DNA from: Candidatus Pollutiaquabacter sp.
Lineage (GTDB): Bacteria > Bacteroidota > Bacteroidia > AKYH767-A > 2013-40CM-41-45
NCBI GenBank assembly: GCA_903854075.1
Contig: CAINVI010000093.1
Location: 1-9,629, forward strand
DNA length: 9,629 bases
Reading direction: 5' to 3'
The translations under genes were made by a program, and so were the position numbers. The notes beneath the pieces were generated by a model. It saw only the letters and a program-made list of their open reading frames with translations, had not been told where the DNA came from and ran no database searches. Positions 6,659 through 9,629 of this stretch are shown here, in pieces. The number at the start of each line of letters is the position of its first letter. The stretch's first letter is position 1.

Positions 6659-7848
6659 TGCGCGCGATAATTTCACTCTTTTTCTTTTTCTCTGCTGCGC
6701 TTGCAATTGGACAACCGATATCCCGAACAATGCTTCGCTTACCGGATACCGGACAAACCAACAGCTATACCAACACGTTTGGCGAAGACCATGACTATCT
6801 CATCAATATGCCTGTTTTCACACTGAATGGTGACGGCACGGTAACTGATACCGTAACCGGCCTGATGTGGCAACAAGCGGACGGTGGAGAAATGACGTAT
6901 GAAAACGCGCTAGTGTATTGTGATACGCTGACTCTTGGCGGATATACGGACTGGAAACTACCAAGTGATCAGGAAGCCTACAGCATCCTCAACCATCAGC
7001 GCACCAATCCGGCGATTGACATCACCATCTTCACTCCTACTACTGCAGAATATTGGTGGACAGCCAATCTTCAGTATAATGATAGCAACAAAGTATGGTC
7101 GACCAATTCCGGAGGTGGAATCGGCAATCATCGTAAGACTGAAACCATCAGCGCCGGCGGAACCAAACGGTTTCATGCACGTGCGGTCCGCTATACCCAA
7201 TTACCGGTATCTGTTCCGAACCATTTCACGGACATCAACAACGAAATCATTTACGATGAGATCACCGGTTTGTCATGGCAAAAATCTCCGTATTACGATT
7301 CGTTGACATGGGAAAATGCGCTGTCCTATGCCGATACTCTTTCGTCGGGTGGTTTTACCGACTGGCGCCTGCCTAATATAAAAGAATTGTTTTCCATCAA
7401 TGATAACAGCAACAGCAATCCGTCACTTCCTACTTCCTTTTTCAATGTGAATGTCGCAGCAAAATACTGGTCGTCAACGTCACTGCCGAACCAACCGACA
7501 AGAGCTTGGCACATGAATACACAATTTGGCATTACCACCTATGACGTGAAAACCAATCGTCATGAAATCATTTGTGTACGCGGTACTACACCATTGATTT
7601 CAGCAAACGAAGATCTTCAGCCGGAAATACCAACCTGTAGTGTTTATCCGAATCCTTTCGATTCGAAATTTACAGTCAACTGGAAAAGCAGTGCCGGAGA
7701 GATCGAACTGTATGATGCGCTGGGTAAAAAAGTCTACACTGGCGCCTCGACCGAACCCGTAGACGCTTCAACACTTCCTGCCGGAATTTACCTGTTGCGT
7801 CACGAAAGGAATAAATTTGCTCCAATTCGTTTGATTAAATCGAATTAA
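6658..7848 (+). CDS. Secreted protein with two DUF1566 (Lcl_C) repeats and T9SS sorting domain
   Basis: This protein has 396 residues. Residues 1-18 form a signal peptide (ending near AIG-QP). Two copies of the DUF1566/Lcl_C module follow, at about 59-178 and 189-308. Each has the family hallmarks: a TGL-x-WQ strand (67-72 and 203-208), a W/Y-ENAL-x-Y-x-DTL helix (81-91 and 218-227), GG-x-TDW-x-LP (94-102 and 231-239) and a closing VR strand (177-178 and 307-308). DUF1566 is an uncharacterised domain of secreted bacterial proteins, so a binding or adhesive role is inferred. Residues 325-396 are a T9SS sorting domain (VYPNPFDSKF, ELYDALGKKVY, LPAGIYLL). The start at 6658 overlaps the previous stop (TAATG at 6656-6660). 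It is the last gene of the five-gene unit; a 122-base spacer follows. Confidence 0.88.
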   Translation: MRAIISLFFFFSAALAIGQPISRTMLRLPDTGQTNSYTNTFGEDHDYLINMPVFTLNGDGTVTDTVTGLMWQQADGGEMTYENALVYCDTLTLGGYTDWKLPSDQEAYSILNHQRTNPAIDITIFTPTTAEYWWTANLQYNDSNKVWSTNSGGGIGNHRKTETISAGGTKRFHARAVRYTQLPVSVPNHFTDINNEIIYDEITGLSWQKSPYYDSLTWENALSYADTLSSGGFTDWRLPNIKELFSINDNSNSNPSLPTSFFNVNVAAKYWSSTSLPNQPTRAWHMNTQFGITTYDVKTNRHEIICVRGTTPLISANEDLQPEIPTCSVYPNPFDSKFTVNWKSSAGEIELYDALGKKVYTGASTEPVDASTLPAGIYLLRHERNKFAPIRLIKSN

Positions 7849-7877
7849 TTCTTTTTCAAGGATTTAAAGTAGTGTTG

Positions 7878-7924
7878 ATTCCAAAGGAATTAGCACACGG
7901 CACCTACTAATTCCACGGCGGAAT
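7878..7924. repeat. Interlaced inverted repeats between the operon and the aldo/keto reductase gene
   Basis: Two small hairpins stand in tandem: ATTCC-AAA-GGAAT (7878-7890) and ATTCC-ACGGC-GGAAT (7910-7924). The inner arms can instead pair with each other as GGAATTAG (7886-7893) with CTAATTCC (7907-7914), a perfect 8-base stem with a 13-base loop. The two folds are mutually exclusive. No T tract follows, so this is not a standard intrinsic terminator. It may act at the 3' end of the operon or in the leader of the next gene. Confidence 0.45.
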
Positions 7925-7940
7925 GGTACCTTAGTGGCTG

Positions 7941-7966
7941 TAATACCTACAATCATTAATACCTAC
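7941..7966 (+). repeat. Direct repeat TAATACCTAC x2 just before a start codon
   Basis: The 10-base sequence TAATACCTAC occurs at 7941-7950 and again at 7957-7966. The copies are 16 bases apart start to start, and the second ends four bases before the ATG of the aldo/keto reductase. It could be a regulator-binding site or chance; nothing else in the sequence decides this. Confidence 0.4.
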
Positions 7967-7970
7967 GACT

Positions 7971-8960
7971 ATGGAATACCGCCGCCTCGGCTCGTCCGGC
8001 TTACAAATCAGTGCGCTGTCATTTGGCACCTGGCTTACTTTTGGAAAACAAATTGATGATAAAACGGCGGAAGAGTTGATGACGGTCGCTTACGATGCCG
8101 GTATCAACTTCTTCGATAATGCAGAAATCTATGCCCGCGGACAATCGGAAATTGTCATGGGTAAAATCCTGGCAAAGAAAGGCTGGGATCGCAGCTCCTA
8201 CCTGGTGTCCTCCAAAGTGTTTTTTGGAACCGAAGGGAAAGATGCAAAACCCAATCAGCGCGGCCTCTCCCGCAAACACGTCATCGAAGGATGTCATGGT
8301 GCGTTGAAAAGATTACAAGTTGATTACCTCGATTTATATTACTGTCACCGAGCCGATAAGCAAACTCCCATCGAAGAAACCGTTTGGGCGATGCATCAGC
8401 TGGTTATGCAAGGTAAAATCCTCTATTGGGGAACCTCCGAGTGGGAGGCCACTGAAATCATGGAAGCCATTGCTGTCGCCAAGCAACATCACCTCATCGG
8501 TCCGGTGGTCGAGCAGCCACAATACAACATGCTCACACGTGAAAAACTGGAACGAGATTATTTACACTTGTTCCGTTATCACGGCTTGGGAACTACCATC
8601 TGGTCGCCGCTGGCATCCGGTGTGCTGACGGGAAAATATAACGATGCAAAACCCGGCGACACCCGGTTGATGATGGAAGGTATGGAGTGGTTGCACGACC
8701 GTGTGATTCAGGAGCAAATCCTGGAGAAAGTCCGCGGACTAAAATCCATCGCCGACGGATTGGGAATCACATTGGCTCGTCTCTCGCTGGCCTGGTGCCT
8801 AAAAAATCCTAATGTGAGCACCGTAATCCTTGGCGCATCCAAAGTAGCTCAGCTGAAAGAAAATCTGGACTGCTATTCGGCGTTACCGCTATTGACTGAC
8901 GAAATAATGTTGACCATTGAAAATATACTGGGCAATAAGCCAAAAGCAGACAGTTTTTAA
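7971..8960 (+). CDS. Aldo/keto reductase, Kv-beta-like (AKR6-type)
   Basis: This 329-residue cytoplasmic NADPH-dependent oxidoreductase with a TIM-barrel fold has the normal full length for the family. The catalytic tetrad is present: D49 and Y54 (in FFDNAEIYARG), K82 (SSKVFF) and H126 (YYCHRAD). The C-terminal cofactor segment GASKVAQLKEN lies at 288-298, and the protein ends near ILGNKP as in potassium-channel beta subunits. Other hallmarks shared with that group are GLSRKH at 98-103, QGKILYWGTSEW at 147-158 and WSPLASGVLTGKY at 211-223. Animal Kv-beta has Asn at the position of H126, whereas this protein has the ordinary reductase His, which favours a working carbonyl reductase. The substrate is unknown. 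It follows a 122-base spacer, so it probably has its own promoter; TAGTGTTG at 7870-7877 is a weak -7-like candidate. The next gene starts 30 bases on and may be co-transcribed. Confidence 0.93.
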   Translation: MEYRRLGSSGLQISALSFGTWLTFGKQIDDKTAEELMTVAYDAGINFFDNAEIYARGQSEIVMGKILAKKGWDRSSYLVSSKVFFGTEGKDAKPNQRGLSRKHVIEGCHGALKRLQVDYLDLYYCHRADKQTPIEETVWAMHQLVMQGKILYWGTSEWEATEIMEAIAVAKQHHLIGPVVEQPQYNMLTREKLERDYLHLFRYHGLGTTIWSPLASGVLTGKYNDAKPGDTRLMMEGMEWLHDRVIQEQILEKVRGLKSIADGLGITLARLSLAWCLKNPNVSTVILGASKVAQLKENLDCYSALPLLTDEIMLTIENILGNKPKADSF

Positions 8961-8990
8961 TTGATCTTTAAAACGTTCTATTCACCGCCA

Positions 8991-9611
8991 ATGAATATTA
9001 GACAACTGTTTTTTATCATCATTAGCAGTTTTGTTGCCTGTTCCAGTCCGGTGCAGCAAGACAAAGAATTTACGTTTTTCAAAGAACCGGATGTGCTGGT
9101 GAAAGCGCCGGGAAAACGGGAGATGATTTTGCGGACTGAACGTCCTTACAACCTGGAAACACCGCAAAAATATTTCCTGGAAGACTTCACTCCAAATGAT
9201 GTCTTCTTCGTACGCTGGCACCTGGCCGATATGCCGGAAGCCATCGACCCGGACACGTTTCGACTGCGCGTGCACGGTCATGTAAACAAATCGCTGGCGC
9301 TGTCGCTGAACGATCTGCGTACGAAATTCACATCACAATCGGTGGCAGCACTTACCGTATGTGCCGGCAATGCGCGCCAACAATTCAAGCCGGGGGTTCC
9401 GGGTGTGCAATGGAAAAATGGCGCAATGGGAAATGCACGGTGGACCGGCGTTCCATTACGCGACATCTTGACCGCAGCCGGTATCAAAGACGGCGCTTAC
9501 GAAGTCGCCTTCAACGGCATGGACGATCCGCCGTTGTCCGGCACACCCGATTTCATCAAAACATTACCGATGAGCCGTGCGCTGGACGGCGAAGTACTTG
9601 TGGCGTACGAA
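8991..9611 (+). CDS. Sulfite-oxidase-family molybdopterin oxidoreductase, lipoprotein, 3'-truncated by contig end
   Basis: About 207 genuine residues are present from ATG 8991, and the frame is open to the window end. Residues 1-17 are a lipoprotein signal with lipobox FVAC (C17), so the enzyme should be membrane-anchored in the cell envelope. The rest matches the N-terminal half of the oxidoreductase molybdopterin-binding domain: LRVHGHV near 92-98, TVCAGNARQQF at 122-132 with C124 as the expected molybdenum ligand, and NGAMGNARWTGVPLRDIL at 143-160. The family includes periplasmic sulfite dehydrogenases that usually pass electrons to a cytochrome c; that partner and the dimerisation domain would lie beyond the break. 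The match ends at VAYE, and the following residues RSEEHT are encoded by adapter sequence (9612-9629). Sulfite as substrate is inferred from the family, and other substrates are possible. Confidence 0.88.
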
Positions 9612-9629
9612 AGATCGGAAGAGCACACG
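9612..9629 (+). other. Illumina TruSeq adapter remnant (non-genomic)
   Basis: The last 18 bases, AGATCGGAAGAGCACACG, are identical to the beginning of the TruSeq read-1 adapter. They follow directly after the conserved AYE residues of the molybdoenzyme, and the family resemblance stops exactly there. The translated tail RSEEHT is a familiar artefact of this adapter in translated databases. This stretch should be trimmed. Confidence 0.96.

Noticed and set aside
7971..8960. Aldo/keto reductase as a potassium-channel regulatory subunit
   Set aside because: Resemblance to Kv-beta is family-level; no channel gene is nearby and the protein has the His of ordinary catalytic reductases at position 126.
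8955..8973. TTTTAA / TTAAAA inverted repeat after the reductase gene as a terminator
   Set aside because: It is made only of A and T pairs, partly within the coding end, and too weak to support a terminator call.
8982..9487. Minus-strand reading frames at the right end
   Set aside because: The + strand frame from 8991 encodes a clear sulfite-oxidase-family protein with lipobox and Mo-ligand motif. The minus frames are its shadows.

Overview
This window looks like a fragment of a Bacteroidota genome, probably a draft or metagenome contig. Five consecutive proteins combine a Sec signal peptide with a C-terminal type IX secretion (T9SS) sorting domain, a combination essentially confined to the Bacteroidetes group. 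The starts also lack clear Shine-Dalgarno sequences, as is usual there. Genus and species cannot be told from the sequence alone.

Layout. Positions 1-41 are the 3' half of a tRNA (most likely tRNA-Val), cut at the anticodon by the window edge, followed by a strong terminator hairpin. Positions 96-366 hold no gene but contain two inverted repeats. A tight five-gene unit runs on the + strand from 367 to 7848: two tandem paralogous calcineurin-type metallophosphoesterases; an SHD1-like/YHYH protein with two internal membrane helices; an unrecognised secreted protein; and a protein with two DUF1566 (Lcl_C) repeats. Gaps are 34 and 19 bases, then two 1-base stop/start overlaps, so the genes are probably co-transcribed. 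After a 122-base spacer with interlaced inverted repeats and a short direct repeat come a Kv-beta-like aldo/keto reductase (7971-8960) and, 30 bases on, the 5' part of a lipoprotein sulfite-oxidase-family molybdoenzyme (from 8991).

Function. The five-gene unit encodes a cell-surface or secreted set: two phosphoesterases plus three proteins with probable metal-binding (YHYH) or lectin-like (DUF1566) features. A joint role, such as release and capture of phosphate or another ligand outside the cell, is inference. The aldo/keto reductase and molybdoenzyme have no evident link to it.

Two points matter most. The YHYH protein carries both two predicted inner-membrane helices and a clear T9SS sorting domain, which is topologically contradictory. 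The last 18 bases (9612-9629) are identical to the start of the Illumina TruSeq adapter and are not genomic, so the apparent C-terminus of the last protein is an artefact.
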